64,000 nucleotides of DNA from Castellaniella sp040276085 (lineage in GTDB: Bacteria > Pseudomonadota > Gammaproteobacteria > Burkholderiales > Burkholderiaceae_B), in NCBI RefSeq assembly GCF_040276085.1, contig NZ_JBELOK010000008.1, forward strand, positions 1 to 64,000, given 5' to 3'. The notes under the pieces were generated by a model. The model searched no databases, was not told the DNA's origin, and was given only the letters and a program-made list of their open reading frames with translations. Positions 25,030 to 33,503 of this stretch are shown one piece after another. The stretch's first letter is position 1. Each line of letters begins with the position of its first letter. A program made the position numbers and the translations under genes.

Positions 25030-25398
25030 ATGATCCAAATGCAGACCACGCTGAACGTGGCCGACAACACAGGTGCGCGTTCCGTCATGTGCATCAAGGT
25101 GTTGGGCGGCTCGAAGCGCCGCTATGCCGCCATCGGCGACATCATCAAGGTGTCCGTCAAAGAAGCGGCACCTCGCGGGCGCGTCAAAAAAGGCGAAATC
25201 TACAACGCTGTGGTGGTGCGTACCGCCAAGGGCGTTCGCCGCAAAGATGGCTCGCTGATCCGCTTCGGCGGCAACGCAGCCGTATTGCTCAATGCCAAAC
25301 TTGAGCCCATCGGCACTCGTATCTTCGGACCGGTCACGCGCGAACTGCGTACTGAGAAGTTCATGAAGATCGTGTCCCTGGCGCCCGAAGTGCTGTAA
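25030..25398 (+). CDS. rplN: 50S ribosomal protein L14
   Basis: 122 residues starting MIQMQTTLNVADNTGARSVM, the classical opening. L14 lies on the 50S interface and contacts 16S rRNA helix 14 and RsfS. A good ribosome binding site (AACAGGAAAAATC) precedes it. It begins the spc cluster, here with its own promoter and leader. Confidence 0.98.
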   Translation: MIQMQTTLNVADNTGARSVMCIKVLGGSKRRYAAIGDIIKVSVKEAAPRGRVKKGEIYNAVVVRTAKGVRRKDGSLIRFGGNAAVLLNAKLEPIGTRIFGPVTRELRTEKFMKIVSLAPEVL

Positions 25399-25408
25399 GG
25401 AGCCGATC

Positions 25409-25729
25409 ATGCAAAACATTCGTAAAGGCGACGAAGTCGTCGTGCTCGCAGGCCGCGATCGCAGCCGTCGTGGCACTGTTGTGGCCCGCGTCGACGACGA
25501 CCACGTGTTGGTTGAAGGCGTCAACGTCGTCAAGAAGCATGCCAAGGGCAACCCCATGGCTGGCACACCTGGCGGCATCGTCGACAAGACCCTGCCCATC
25601 CATATCTCCAATGTAGCTATCTACAACCCTGAAACCGGCAAAGCTGATCGCATCGGCGTGAAAGTTGTCGATGGTGCCAAGGTTCGTATTTTCCGTTCCA
25701 ACGGCGCTGTCGTTGGTGCGAAGGCATAA
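25409..25729 (+). CDS. rplX: 50S ribosomal protein L24
   Basis: 106 residues with the KOW segment RKGDEVVVLAGRDRSRRGTV at the N-terminus. L24 is an assembly initiator on 23S rRNA domain I. AAGGAG overlaps the region just after the rplN stop; spacing to rplE is 12 bp. Confidence 0.97.
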   Translation: MQNIRKGDEVVVLAGRDRSRRGTVVARVDDDHVLVEGVNVVKKHAKGNPMAGTPGGIVDKTLPIHISNVAIYNPETGKADRIGVKVVDGAKVRIFRSNGAVVGAKA

Positions 25730-25741
25730 GGGGCGTATCAA

Positions 25742-26281
25742 ATGGCTCGTTTACAAGACTTCTATCGCAACCAGGTCGCTGCCGACCTCAAAGCGAAATT
25801 CGAATACAAGTCGATCATGGAAGTGCCGCGCATCACCAAGATCACGCTCAATATGGGTGTGTCCGAGGCTGTTGCCGACAAAAAAATCATCGAAAACGCT
25901 GTGGGCGACATGACCAAAATTGCTGGTCAAAAGCCTGTGGTCACCAAAACCCGCAAGGCAATCGCCGGGTTCAAGATCCGCGAAGACTATCCTATCGGCT
26001 GCATGGTTACCCTGCGTGGCCAACGGATGTACGAATTCCTGGATCGCCTGGTTTCGGTGGCTCTGCCGCGTGTCCGCGACTTCCGTGGCGTGTCCGGCCG
26101 TGCATTCGATGGCCGTGGCAATTACAACATTGGTGTCAAAGAGCAGATCATCTTCCCGGAAATCGAGTACGACAAAATCGATGCCGTGCGCGGGATGAAC
26201 ATCAGCATCACCACCACCGCCAAAACTGACGAGGAAGCCAAGGCGTTGTTAAGCGCATTCAGCTTCCCCTTCCGCAACTAA
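25742..26281 (+). CDS. rplE: 50S ribosomal protein L5
   Basis: 179 residues. L5 binds 5S rRNA in the central protuberance and contacts P-site tRNA. It shows PRITKITLNMGVSEAV and the C-terminal GRGNYNIGVKEQIIFPEIEY. 12 bp after rplX, 9 bp before rpsN. Confidence 0.98.
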   Translation: MARLQDFYRNQVAADLKAKFEYKSIMEVPRITKITLNMGVSEAVADKKIIENAVGDMTKIAGQKPVVTKTRKAIAGFKIREDYPIGCMVTLRGQRMYEFLDRLVSVALPRVRDFRGVSGRAFDGRGNYNIGVKEQIIFPEIEYDKIDAVRGMNISITTTAKTDEEAKALLSAFSFPFRN

Positions 26282-26290
26282 GGGGCTGAC

Positions 26291-26596
26291 GTGGCAAAAC
26301 TTTCCCTCATCAATCGCGATATCAAACGCGCCAAGCTGGCAGAGAAATTTGCAGCAAAGCGCTCCGCACTGAAAGCAGTCATCGCTGATCAGTCTAAATC
26401 CGACGAAGAACGCTATCAGGCTCGCCTGGCTCTGCAACAGCTGCCCCGCAATGCCAGCCCCACCCGTCAGCGTAACCGCTGCGTGGTCACGGGTCGTCCT
26501 CGCGGTGTGTTCAGCAAGTTTGGGCTGACGCGCCACAAACTGCGTGAAATGGCTATGCGCGGCGAAGTGCCGGGCATGACCAAGGCCAGCTGGTAG
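26291..26596 (+). CDS. rpsN: 30S ribosomal protein S14 (zinc-free type)
   Basis: 101 residues from GTG 26291 preceded by AAGGGG. This is the long, zinc-independent form: the region PTRQRNRCVVTGRPRGVFSK has a single cysteine instead of the CxxC pairs of the short form. S14 is a late binder in the 30S head. Confidence 0.97.
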   Translation: MAKLSLINRDIKRAKLAEKFAAKRSALKAVIADQSKSDEERYQARLALQQLPRNASPTRQRNRCVVTGRPRGVFSKFGLTRHKLREMAMRGEVPGMTKASW

Positions 26597-26607
26597 GAGA
26601 ACCACAC

Positions 26608-27003
26608 ATGAGCATGAGCGATCCCATCGCCGATATGCTGACCCGCGTGCGTAATGCGCAAATGGTCAACAAGACATCGGTTTCCATGCCCTCCTCGAAG
26701 CTGAAGGCTGCGATTGCAGCTGTGCTGAAAGACGAAGGCTACATCGAAGATTTCCGCGTGGCCGGCGAGCAAGCCAAGCCTCAGCTGGAAATTACGCTTA
26801 AATATTATGCCGGCCGTCCGGTCATCGAGCGCATCGACCGCGTCTCGCGTCCTGGCCTGCGTATCTACAAGAGCAGCGTCACCATTCCTCAGGTCATGAA
26901 CGGCCTGGGTGTGGCAATCGTTTCTACCCCCCGTGGCGTCATGACAGACCGCAAGGCCCGTGCCACCGGTGTGGGCGGCGAAGTGCTCTGCTACGTGGCA
27001 TAA
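26608..27003 (+). CDS. rpsH: 30S ribosomal protein S8
   Basis: 131 residues starting MSMSDPIADMLTRVRNAQMV, ending with the RNA-binding GVMTDRKARATGVGGEVLCY. S8 binds 16S helix 21 and in E. coli represses the spc operon by binding its mRNA near rplE. I could not confirm an equivalent site here. TAGGAGA precedes the start. Confidence 0.97.
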   Translation: MSMSDPIADMLTRVRNAQMVNKTSVSMPSSKLKAAIAAVLKDEGYIEDFRVAGEQAKPQLEITLKYYAGRPVIERIDRVSRPGLRIYKSSVTIPQVMNGLGVAIVSTPRGVMTDRKARATGVGGEVLCYVA

Positions 27004-27017
27004 GGGAGTATCACACT

Positions 27018-27551
27018 ATGTCACGTATCGCCAAATATCCCGTTGCGTTGCCCAAGGGCGTCGAAGCCACCATCAGTGCCGGTCAGATCTCCGTCAAGGG
27101 GCCGCTGGGCACGCTGGTTCAGTCGCTGGATGGTAACGTCCGCATCTCCCAAGAAGACGGTCAGCTGTCGTTTGCTGTTGCCAACGACTCCCGTCAGGCC
27201 AAGGCCATGTCCGGCACCGTGCGTGCGCTGGTCAATAATATGGTCACTGGCGTCAGTGCTGGTTTCGAGCGTCGCCTCAATTTGGTGGGTGTGGGTTTCC
27301 GCGCCCAGCTCCAAGGCAACGCACTGAAACTGCAACTGGGTTTCTCCCACGACATCCTGCATGAGATCCCCGAAGGGATCAAAATCGAGTGCCCCACCCA
27401 GACCGAAGTCGTGGTCAAGGGCGCCAACAAGCAGGTCGTCGGTCAGGTTGCCGCCGAAATCCGTGCCTACCGTGAACCCGAACCCTATAAGGGCAAGGGC
27501 GTGCGGTACTCGGACGAGCGCGTCATCCTGAAGGAAACCAAGAAAAAATAA
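27018..27551 (+). CDS. rplF: 50S ribosomal protein L6
   Basis: 177 residues with the duplicated L6 fold. The C-terminal signature PEPYKGKGVRYSDERVILKE is complete. L6 lies near the GTPase-associated centre. AAGGGAG lies in the 14-bp gap after rpsH. Confidence 0.98.
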   Translation: MSRIAKYPVALPKGVEATISAGQISVKGPLGTLVQSLDGNVRISQEDGQLSFAVANDSRQAKAMSGTVRALVNNMVTGVSAGFERRLNLVGVGFRAQLQGNALKLQLGFSHDILHEIPEGIKIECPTQTEVVVKGANKQVVGQVAAEIRAYREPEPYKGKGVRYSDERVILKETKKK

Positions 27552-27572
27552 GCACGCAGGCAAGGACGAATC

Positions 27573-27938
27573 ATGGACAAGAAACTCTCCCGTTTGCGTC
27601 GTGCTGCGGCAACCCGCCGCAAGATTCACGAGCTGCGCGTACACCGCCTGTCGGTGCACCGCACGAATCTGCACATCTACGCCAACATCATTTCGCCGGA
27701 AGGCGACCGGGTGCTCGTCAGCGCCTCGACGCTCGAGCCCGAAGTCCGCAAGGAACTCGCCAGCCAAAAGGCTACCGGGGGCAATGCTGCCGCCGCCAGC
27801 CTGGTCGGCAAGCGTGTGGCCGAGAAGGCCAAGGCTGCCGGCATCGAACTCGTCGCCTTCGACCGTTCGGGCTTCCGTTACCATGGCCGCGTCAAGGCGC
27901 TGGCCGAAGCCGCGCGTGAAGCCGGCTTGAAGTTCTAA
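27573..27938 (+). CDS. rplR: 50S ribosomal protein L18
   Basis: 121 residues. L18 binds 5S rRNA together with L5. The basic N-terminus (KKLSRLRRAAATRRKIHEL) and the C-terminal FDRSGFRYHGRVKALAEAAR are typical. The 21-bp gap after rplF contains AAGGACGA as a ribosome binding site. Confidence 0.98.
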   Translation: MDKKLSRLRRAAATRRKIHELRVHRLSVHRTNLHIYANIISPEGDRVLVSASTLEPEVRKELASQKATGGNAAAASLVGKRVAEKAKAAGIELVAFDRSGFRYHGRVKALAEAAREAGLKF

Positions 27939-27947
27939 GGGAATCAC

Positions 27948-28469
27948 ATGGCTAAAGCACAAGGCAAGCACGCCAACGATCAAGAACGCGACGATGGCAT
28001 GCGCGAAAAGATGATTGCGGTCAATCGCGTCAGCAAAGTCGTCAAGGGTGGTCGCACCATGAGCTTCGCAGCACTGACCGTGGTTGGTGATGGCGATGGC
28101 CGTATCGGCATGGGCAAGGGCAAGGCCCGCGAAGTGCCCGTGGCGGTGCAAAAGGCAATGGAACAAGCCCGTCGCGGCTTGGTCAAGGTCGCCCTCAAAA
28201 ATGGTACGTTGCATCACACGGTTGTTGGCAAGCACGGGGCATCCACTGTCCTGATCTCGCCGGCTGCAGAAGGTACCGGCGTTATCGCTGGTGGCCCGAT
28301 GCGTGCGATCTTCGAGGTGATGGGTGTGCGTAACGTCGTGGCCAAGAGCCTCGGCTCAAGCAACCCCTACAACATGGTGCGCGCCACGCTAAATGGCTTG
28401 CGCGCCTGCTCCACCCCGTCGGAAATCGCTGCCAAGCGCGGCAAAACCGTCGAAGAAATTCTGGGGTAA
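27948..28469 (+). CDS. rpsE: 30S ribosomal protein S5
   Basis: 173 residues. It contains REKMIAVNRVSKVVKGGRTM, the double-stranded RNA-binding fold region that carries the classical spectinomycin-resistance positions, followed by GMGKGKAREVPVAVQKAMEQ. S5 contributes to decoding accuracy and the mRNA helicase. 9 bp after rplR, 3 bp before rpmD. Confidence 0.98.
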   Translation: MAKAQGKHANDQERDDGMREKMIAVNRVSKVVKGGRTMSFAALTVVGDGDGRIGMGKGKAREVPVAVQKAMEQARRGLVKVALKNGTLHHTVVGKHGASTVLISPAAEGTGVIAGGPMRAIFEVMGVRNVVAKSLGSSNPYNMVRATLNGLRACSTPSEIAAKRGKTVEEILG

Positions 28470-28472
28470 GTC

Positions 28473-28658
28473 ATGGCACAAAAGCAAATCAAAGTCACGC
28501 TCGTGCGCTCTGTGATCGGCACCCACAAGTCCCACCGCGCCACCGTGCGCGGCCTGGGTCTGGGCAAGGTTAACAGCAGCCGCGTCCTGATCGACACTCC
28601 CGAGGTGCGTGGGATGATCCGCAAGGTGGATTATCTAGTCACGGTCTCGGAAGCCTGA
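28473..28658 (+). CDS. rpmD: 50S ribosomal protein L30
   Basis: 61 residues, the usual length, starting MAQKQIKVTLVRSVIGTHKS and ending VRGMIRKVDYLVTVSEA. A small alpha/beta protein of the 50S body. It sits 3 bp after rpsE and 14 bp before rplO. Confidence 0.97.
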   Translation: MAQKQIKVTLVRSVIGTHKSHRATVRGLGLGKVNSSRVLIDTPEVRGMIRKVDYLVTVSEA

Positions 28659-28672
28659 ATAAAGGAATTCAG

Positions 28673-29113
28673 ATGTCCATTACTCAACTGAATACGATTG
28701 CACCGGCCGAAGGCGCCAAACGGGCCCGCCGTCGCGTGGGCCGCGGCATCGGCTCTGGCCTGGGCAAGACGGCCGGTCGCGGCCACAAAGGTCAGCGCTC
28801 CCGTGCCGGTGGTTTCCACAAGGTCGGTTTCGAAGGCGGTCAAATGCCGCTGCAGCGTCGCTTGCCCAAGCGCGGCTTTACGCCCCTGGGTCGCCACCTG
28901 CGCGCCGAGATCCGTCTGTCCGATCTCCAGGCTCTGCCCATCGATGAAGTCGACGTCCAGATTCTGAAAGCCGCTGGTCTGGTGGGCGAACTCGTCCGCT
29001 ATGTCAAAGTGATCAAGTCTGGCGAGCTCAGCCGCAAGGTTTCGCTCAAGGGCATCAACGCAACGGCCGGCGCTCGCGCCGCGATCGAAGCCGCCGGCGG
29101 TACGCTGGCGTAA
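28673..29113 (+). CDS. rplO: 50S ribosomal protein L15
   Basis: 146 residues. The glycine- and arginine-rich N-terminal extension (RRVGRGIGSGLGKTAGRGHK) threads into 23S rRNA, and the C-terminal globular domain has VSLKGINATAGARAAIEAAG. AAAGGAA serves as ribosome binding site. It is followed by secY in the common spc order. Confidence 0.98.
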   Translation: MSITQLNTIAPAEGAKRARRRVGRGIGSGLGKTAGRGHKGQRSRAGGFHKVGFEGGQMPLQRRLPKRGFTPLGRHLRAEIRLSDLQALPIDEVDVQILKAAGLVGELVRYVKVIKSGELSRKVSLKGINATAGARAAIEAAGGTLA

Positions 29114-29122
29114 GGGGCAGCA

Positions 29123-30445
29123 GTGGCGAAAGCTCAGGCACACAAGGCTAGTGCGGGATACGGCGACCTCAAGCGTCGCATCCTGTTTCTTGTACTGGCG
29201 ATGATTGTCTATCGCATGGGGACGCACATCCCCGTGCCGGGCATCAATCCTGATTCACTGGCGGATCTGTTTCAACAAAACCAGGGCGGTATTCTGGGCT
29301 TGTTCAACATGTTCTCCGGTGGCGCCCTCGAACGCTTCTCGGTGCTTGCGCTGGGGATCATGCCGTACATCTCGGCAGCGATTATCATGCAGCTGCTGGC
29401 TGTTGTGGTGCCAACGCTCGAGGCCATCAAAAAAGAAGGCCAGTCCGGGCAGCGCAAGATCACGCAGTACACGCGGTATGGCACGGTATTCCTGGCCCTG
29501 TTTCAGGCCGTCGGCATCTCGGTCGCCCTCGAATCCCAGCCTGGGCTGGTGATCGATCCTGGCCTGATGTTCCGCTTCGTCACTATCGTCACGCTGGTTA
29601 CGGGTGCGATGTTCTTGATGTGGTTGGGCGAGCAGATCACCGAGCGGGGGTTGGGCAACGGCATTTCGCTGTTGATCTTTGCCGGTATCGTGGCAGGTTT
29701 GCCGGGTGCGTTGGGCGGTATGCTGGATCTGGTTCGTACTGACTCCATGTCAGTGCTGTCGGCCATATTCATTCTGGCTCTGGTGGTTGCGGTCACGTAT
29801 TTCGTGGTCTACGTAGAGCGTGGTCAACGCCGTATTACGGTCAACTACGCCAAGCGCCAGGTGGGCAACAAGTTGTATGGTGGGCAGTCGTCCCATCTGC
29901 CGCTCAAGCTCAATATGTCCGGGGTGATTCCGCCGATCTTCGCGTCGTCCATCATCCTGTTGCCGGCAACCATCACCAGCTGGTTTTCCAGCAACCCAAA
30001 TATGCGTTGGCTGGGAGATCTCGCTGCGGCGCTGTCGCCTCGTCAGCCTTTGTATGTCACGCTGTATTCTGGCCTGATCATTTTCTTCTGCTTTTTCTAT
30101 ACGGCCCTGGTGTTTAACAGCCGCGAAACAGCCGACAACCTGAAGAAAAGCGGTGCCTTTGTGCCCGGGATCCGTCCCGGCGAACAAACCGCCCGCTTTA
30201 TCGACAAGATCCTGATGCGCCTGACGCTGTCGGGGGCTATCTATGTCACTTTGGTCTGTTTGCTGCCCGAACTCATGCAGATGCGCTGGAACGTGCCGTT
30301 TTATTTCGGTGGCACTTCATTGCTGATTATTGTCGTTGTTGCCATGGATTTCATGGCCCAGGCTCAGGCCTACGTCATGTCCCAACAGTATGATTCGCTG
30401 CTCCGGAAGGCCAACTTCAAGGGCTCGGGTCTTCCAATGCGTTAA
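29123..30445 (+). CDS. secY: Sec translocon channel protein SecY
   Basis: 440 residues from GTG 29123, with AAGGGG 8 nt upstream. Ten transmembrane segments are expected. Signatures include GTHIPVPGINPDSL near the plug end, SRETADNLKKSGAFVPGIRP and the C-terminal loop MAQAQAYVMSQQYDSLLRKA, which contacts SecA or the ribosome. It forms the inner-membrane channel with SecE and SecG. Confidence 0.98.
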   Translation: MAKAQAHKASAGYGDLKRRILFLVLAMIVYRMGTHIPVPGINPDSLADLFQQNQGGILGLFNMFSGGALERFSVLALGIMPYISAAIIMQLLAVVVPTLEAIKKEGQSGQRKITQYTRYGTVFLALFQAVGISVALESQPGLVIDPGLMFRFVTIVTLVTGAMFLMWLGEQITERGLGNGISLLIFAGIVAGLPGALGGMLDLVRTDSMSVLSAIFILALVVAVTYFVVYVERGQRRITVNYAKRQVGNKLYGGQSSHLPLKLNMSGVIPPIFASSIILLPATITSWFSSNPNMRWLGDLAAALSPRQPLYVTLYSGLIIFFCFFYTALVFNSRETADNLKKSGAFVPGIRPGEQTARFIDKILMRLTLSGAIYVTLVCLLPELMQMRWNVPFYFGGTSLLIIVVVAMDFMAQAQAYVMSQQYDSLLRKANFKGSGLPMR

Positions 30446-30451
30446 TTGATC

Positions 30452-30670
30452 ATGTCCAAGGACGACGTTATTCAGATGCAAGGGGAGGTTGTCGAGAACC
30501 TTCCCAACGCAACGTTTCGTGTCAAGCTGGAAAACGGCCACATGGTGTTAGGCCATATTTCGGGCAAGATGCGTATGCACTATATCCGGATCCTTCCGGG
30601 CGATAAAGTCACAGTGGAGCTCACGCCCTATGACTTATCGCGCGCCAGGATAGTTTTCCGCTCCAAATAG
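30452..30670 (+). CDS. infA: translation initiation factor IF-1
   Basis: 72 residues from ATG 30452 (MSKDDVIQMQGEVVENLPNA), exactly the family length with the OB fold ending RARIVFRSK. IF-1 occupies the ribosomal A site during initiation. Only 6 bp separate it from the secY stop, and no purine-rich Shine-Dalgarno is visible before the ATG, so translation may depend on coupling to secY. Confidence 0.97.
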   Translation: MSKDDVIQMQGEVVENLPNATFRVKLENGHMVLGHISGKMRMHYIRILPGDKVTVELTPYDLSRARIVFRSK

Positions 30671-30698
30671 GCGGCCGGTCAAAAACCAGGAGAATCCC

Positions 30699-30812
30699 AT
30701 GAAGGTAATGGCATCGGTAAAGCGGATCTGCCGCAACTGCAAAATCATTAAACGTCACGGCGTGGTGCGTGTTATCTGCACCGACCCGCGTCACAAGCAA
30801 CGCCAAGGCTAA
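30699..30812 (+). CDS. rpmJ: 50S ribosomal protein L36
   Basis: 37 residues starting MKVMASVKRICRNCKIIKRH. It has the zinc ribbon ligands C11, C14, C27 and H32, so it is the zinc-binding form. AGGAG at 30688-30692 precedes the ATG. It sits between infA and rpsM as in E. coli. Confidence 0.96.
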   Translation: MKVMASVKRICRNCKIIKRHGVVRVICTDPRHKQRQG

Positions 30813-30845
30813 GGCCGGGCACCACGGATTTCACGAGGAACAGTC

Positions 30846-31211
30846 ATGGCCCGTATTGCTGGCATTAATATTCCGCCGCATCAACACGCCGAGATCGGCT
30901 TGACCGCAATTTTTGGTATCGGACGCACACGTGCCCGCAAAATTTGCGAAGCCACCGGTATCGAATATTCCAAAAAGATCAAAGATCTGACCGATGCTGA
31001 ACTTGAAAAAGTTCGCGAGCAGGTTCACTCCTTCACCGTCGAAGGGGACCTGCGTCGCGAGGTTCAGCTGTCGATCAAGCGCCTGATCGACCTTGGCACG
31101 TATCGTGGCATGCGCCACAAGCGCGGTCTGCCGGTTCGCGGTCAGCGTACCCGCACCAACGCACGCACCCGTAAGGGCCCGCGTCGCGCCGCTGCGTCCC
31201 TGAAGAAATAA
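30846..31211 (+). CDS. rpsM: 30S ribosomal protein S13
   Basis: 121 residues starting MARIAGINIPPHQHAEIGLT. It has the helix-hairpin-helix region and the basic tail GLPVRGQRTRTNARTRKGPR that reaches P-site tRNA. S13 bridges the 30S head to L5. In E. coli the alpha operon is controlled by S4 at a pseudoknot near this start; that structure was not verified here. Confidence 0.98.
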   Translation: MARIAGINIPPHQHAEIGLTAIFGIGRTRARKICEATGIEYSKKIKDLTDAELEKVREQVHSFTVEGDLRREVQLSIKRLIDLGTYRGMRHKRGLPVRGQRTRTNARTRKGPRRAAASLKK

Positions 31212-31223
31212 CAAGGAACCAAC

Positions 31224-31622
31224 ATGGCCAAAGCACAAGCCGGCGGCACTCGCGTCCGCAAGAAAGTCAAAAAGAACGTTGCTGACGGGATCGCACACGT
31301 CCACGCGTCGTTCAACAACACCATCATCACCATCACCGATCGTCAGGGCAATGCCCTGTCGTGGGCGACATCGGGTGGCGCAGGGTTCAAGGGTTCACGT
31401 AAATCCACTCCCTTTGCCGCTCAGGTTGCTGCCGAGTCCGCTGGCCGTGTGGCCCAGGAATACGGCATCAAGACGCTCGAAGTCCGCATCAAGGGCCCCG
31501 GCCCCGGCCGCGAGTCTTCTGTGCGTGCCCTGAATGCTTTGGGGATCCGCATCTCCAGCATTTCCGATATCACGCCGGTGCCGCATAACGGCTGCCGTCC
31601 GCCCAAGCGTCGTCGTATTTAA
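31224..31622 (+). CDS. rpsK: 30S ribosomal protein S11
   Basis: 132 residues. It has HVHASFNNTIITITDRQGNA and the C-terminal SDITPVPHNGCRPPKRRRI. S11 forms part of the platform and the mRNA exit channel. AAGGAA lies 6 nt before the ATG. Confidence 0.98.
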   Translation: MAKAQAGGTRVRKKVKKNVADGIAHVHASFNNTIITITDRQGNALSWATSGGAGFKGSRKSTPFAAQVAAESAGRVAQEYGIKTLEVRIKGPGPGRESSVRALNALGIRISSISDITPVPHNGCRPPKRRRI

Positions 31623-31632
31623 GGGGAACATC

Positions 31633-32256
31633 TTGGCTCGTTATACTGGACCCAAATGCAAGCTCTCGCGTCGCGAGGGTACCGATCTGTTCCTGAAAAG
31701 CGCCCGCCGCTCGCTGGATTCCAAGTGCAAACTTGAATCCAAGCCCGGTCAGCATGGCCGCACTTCAGGTTCCCGCACTTCCGATTTCGGTCTGCAGCTG
31801 CGTGAGAAACAGAAACTCAAGCGTATGTACGGCGTGCTCGAAAAGCAATTCCGCCGCTACTTCGAAGAAGCCGAGCGCCGTCATGGCAATACCGGCGAAA
31901 CCCTGATCCAGCTGCTCGAATCGCGCCTGGATAACGTGGTGTATCGCATGGGCTTTGGCTCTACCCGCGCCGAAGCGCGTCAGTTGGTCAACCACCGTGC
32001 CATCGAGCTCAATGGCCACACCGCTGATATCGCCTCGATGCTGGTCAAGGCCGGCGACGTCGTGTCGATCCGCGAAAAGGCAAAAAGCCAAGATCGTATC
32101 AAAGAAGCCTTCGATCTCGCCAGCGGCAACGGTTTGCCTCAGTGGGTTGAGGTAGATTCCAGCAAGTTGTCCGGCGTCTACAAGCAGGCTCCTGATCGCG
32201 TTGACGTCGCACACGACATCAACGAATCGATGGTCGTCGAGCTCTACTCACGTTGA
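31633..32256 (+). CDS. rpsD: 30S ribosomal protein S4 with a TTG start
   Basis: 207 residues read from TTG 31633; the protein then opens as M-ARYTGPKCKLSRREGTDLF, matching the family start exactly, and AAGGGG lies 8 nt upstream. The nearest upstream in-frame start lies deep inside rpsK. S4 initiates 30S assembly and carries the S4 RNA-binding domain (LESRLDNVVYRMGFGSTRAE). The rare start codon may lower its translation relative to neighbours. Confidence 0.96.
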   Translation: MARYTGPKCKLSRREGTDLFLKSARRSLDSKCKLESKPGQHGRTSGSRTSDFGLQLREKQKLKRMYGVLEKQFRRYFEEAERRHGNTGETLIQLLESRLDNVVYRMGFGSTRAEARQLVNHRAIELNGHTADIASMLVKAGDVVSIREKAKSQDRIKEAFDLASGNGLPQWVEVDSSKLSGVYKQAPDRVDVAHDINESMVVELYSR

Positions 32257-32264
32257 TAGCTTCC

Positions 32265-32388
32265 GGGTGGCCATATGCCACCCCGCGGAGCCCGGGCATC
32301 GTCCGGGCACCGTGCACCCAGCCCACTTCAGGTATTTGCCTGGTGTGGGCTGTGGTCTTGTTCCGGCGGTGTTGCCGGGGTGTTTTTT
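32265..32388 (+). promoter_or_regulatory. tandem hairpins and terminator-like element between rpsD and rpoA
   Basis: Four stems follow each other. GGGTGGC/GCCACCC lies at 32265-32283 with loop CATAT. GCCCGG/CCGGGC lies at 32290-32308. A long arm pair CAGCCCAC/GTGGGCTG lies at 32319-32352 with an inner CAGG/CCTG. The last is CCGGC/GCCGG at 32363-32378, followed by GGTG and TTTTTT (32383-32388). The last stem with its T run looks like an intrinsic terminator or attenuator in front of rpoA. Confidence 0.6.
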
Positions 32389-32438
32389 CCGTCAGCCTTA
32401 TCGGTGTAACGAGCCGAGGGTATTGAAAAGGAACCTCT

Positions 32439-33437
32439 ATGTCTTCGCAAGCATTTCTGAAACCTCGCACCATTACGGTCGAGTCCCTGGGCGCCAATCA
32501 CGCCAAGGTCATCATGGAGCCGTTCGAGCGCGGCTATGGCCACACGCTGGGCAATGCGCTGCGTCGCATTTTGCTGTCCTCCATGACAGGCTATGCGCCC
32601 ACCGAAGTCCAGATTAGTGGCGTGGTGCACGAGTATTCCACCGTCACCGGTGTCCGTGAGGACGTGGTTGATATTCTGCTCAACCTCAAGGGTGTAGTGT
32701 TCAAGCTGCACAATCGCGAAGAAGTCACCCTTCAGCTCAACAAGCAAGGCCCGGGCGAAGTCCGCGCCAGCGACATCGATTTGCCGCACGACGTCGAGAT
32801 CGTCAACCCCGACCACCTGATTGCCACACTGACCGACACTGGCCGGCTGGAAATGCAAATCAAGGTTGAGCAAGGCCGTGGTTATGTGCCCGGCAACGTG
32901 CGGGCATTGGTGGATGATCGTTCGGCCACCATTGGCCAGATTGTCCTGGATGCCTCTTACAGCCCCGTGAGCCGTGTCAGCTACGCCGTTGAAAATGCGC
33001 GCGTTGAGCAGCGCACCGACCTCGACAAGCTGGTGCTGGATGTGCTGACCAACGGTGTCATCAGCCCCGAAGAAGCCGTTCGCCAGTCTGCCCGCATTCT
33101 GATGGATCAGGTCTCTGTGTTTGTGTCCCTGGCCGATAAAGATGCTGGCCAGCTCACCACCAGCATGCCGATGGCCGGCCAGTCTGCGCCGATCGATCCC
33201 GTGTTGCTGCGCCCGGTTGATGATCTCGAGCTCACCGTACGCTCGGCCAACTGCCTCAAAGCAGAAAACATCTACTACATCGGCGACCTCATCCAGCGCA
33301 CCGAAAACGAGCTGCTCAAGACGCCGAACCTGGGTCGCAAGTCGCTCAACGAGATCAAGGAAGTACTGGCTGCACGTGGCCTTACCTTGGGTATGAAGCT
33401 CGAAAACTGGCCGCCCGTCGGCCTCGAGCGCCCCTAA
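32439..33437 (+). CDS. rpoA: RNA polymerase alpha subunit
   Basis: 332 residues. The N-terminal dimerisation domain contains NHAKVIMEPFERGYGHTLGN and LRRILLSSMTGYAPTEVQ. The C-terminal DNA- and activator-binding domain covers about residues 250-330, with SANCLKAENIYYIGDLIQRT and LGRKSLNEIKEVL. AAGGAA lies 7 nt before the ATG. A 182-nt structured gap separates it from rpsD. Confidence 0.98.
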   Translation: MSSQAFLKPRTITVESLGANHAKVIMEPFERGYGHTLGNALRRILLSSMTGYAPTEVQISGVVHEYSTVTGVREDVVDILLNLKGVVFKLHNREEVTLQLNKQGPGEVRASDIDLPHDVEIVNPDHLIATLTDTGRLEMQIKVEQGRGYVPGNVRALVDDRSATIGQIVLDASYSPVSRVSYAVENARVEQRTDLDKLVLDVLTNGVISPEEAVRQSARILMDQVSVFVSLADKDAGQLTTSMPMAGQSAPIDPVLLRPVDDLELTVRSANCLKAENIYYIGDLIQRTENELLKTPNLGRKSLNEIKEVLAARGLTLGMKLENWPPVGLERP

Positions 33438-33468
33438 ATCATTTTGGACCGGCGCGTGGTTTGCGCCG

Positions 33469-33477
33469 TGCTAAAAT
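33469..33477 (+). promoter_or_regulatory. extended -10 promoter candidate for rplQ
   Basis: TGC-TAAAAT is an extended -10 element in the gap between rpoA and rplQ, with no good -35 at normal spacing. Transcription would start near 33484, at the foot of the hairpin described next. Confidence 0.45.
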
Positions 33478-33484
33478 TTCGCGC

Positions 33485-33503
33485 CTGCCAGCACCGCTGG
33501 CAG
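33485..33503 (+). repeat. hairpin in the rplQ leader
   Basis: CTGCCAGC (33485-33492) and GCTGGCAG (33496-33503) form an 8-bp stem around ACC. No T run follows. It could be part of an rplQ leader structure or a processing site. Confidence 0.5.
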
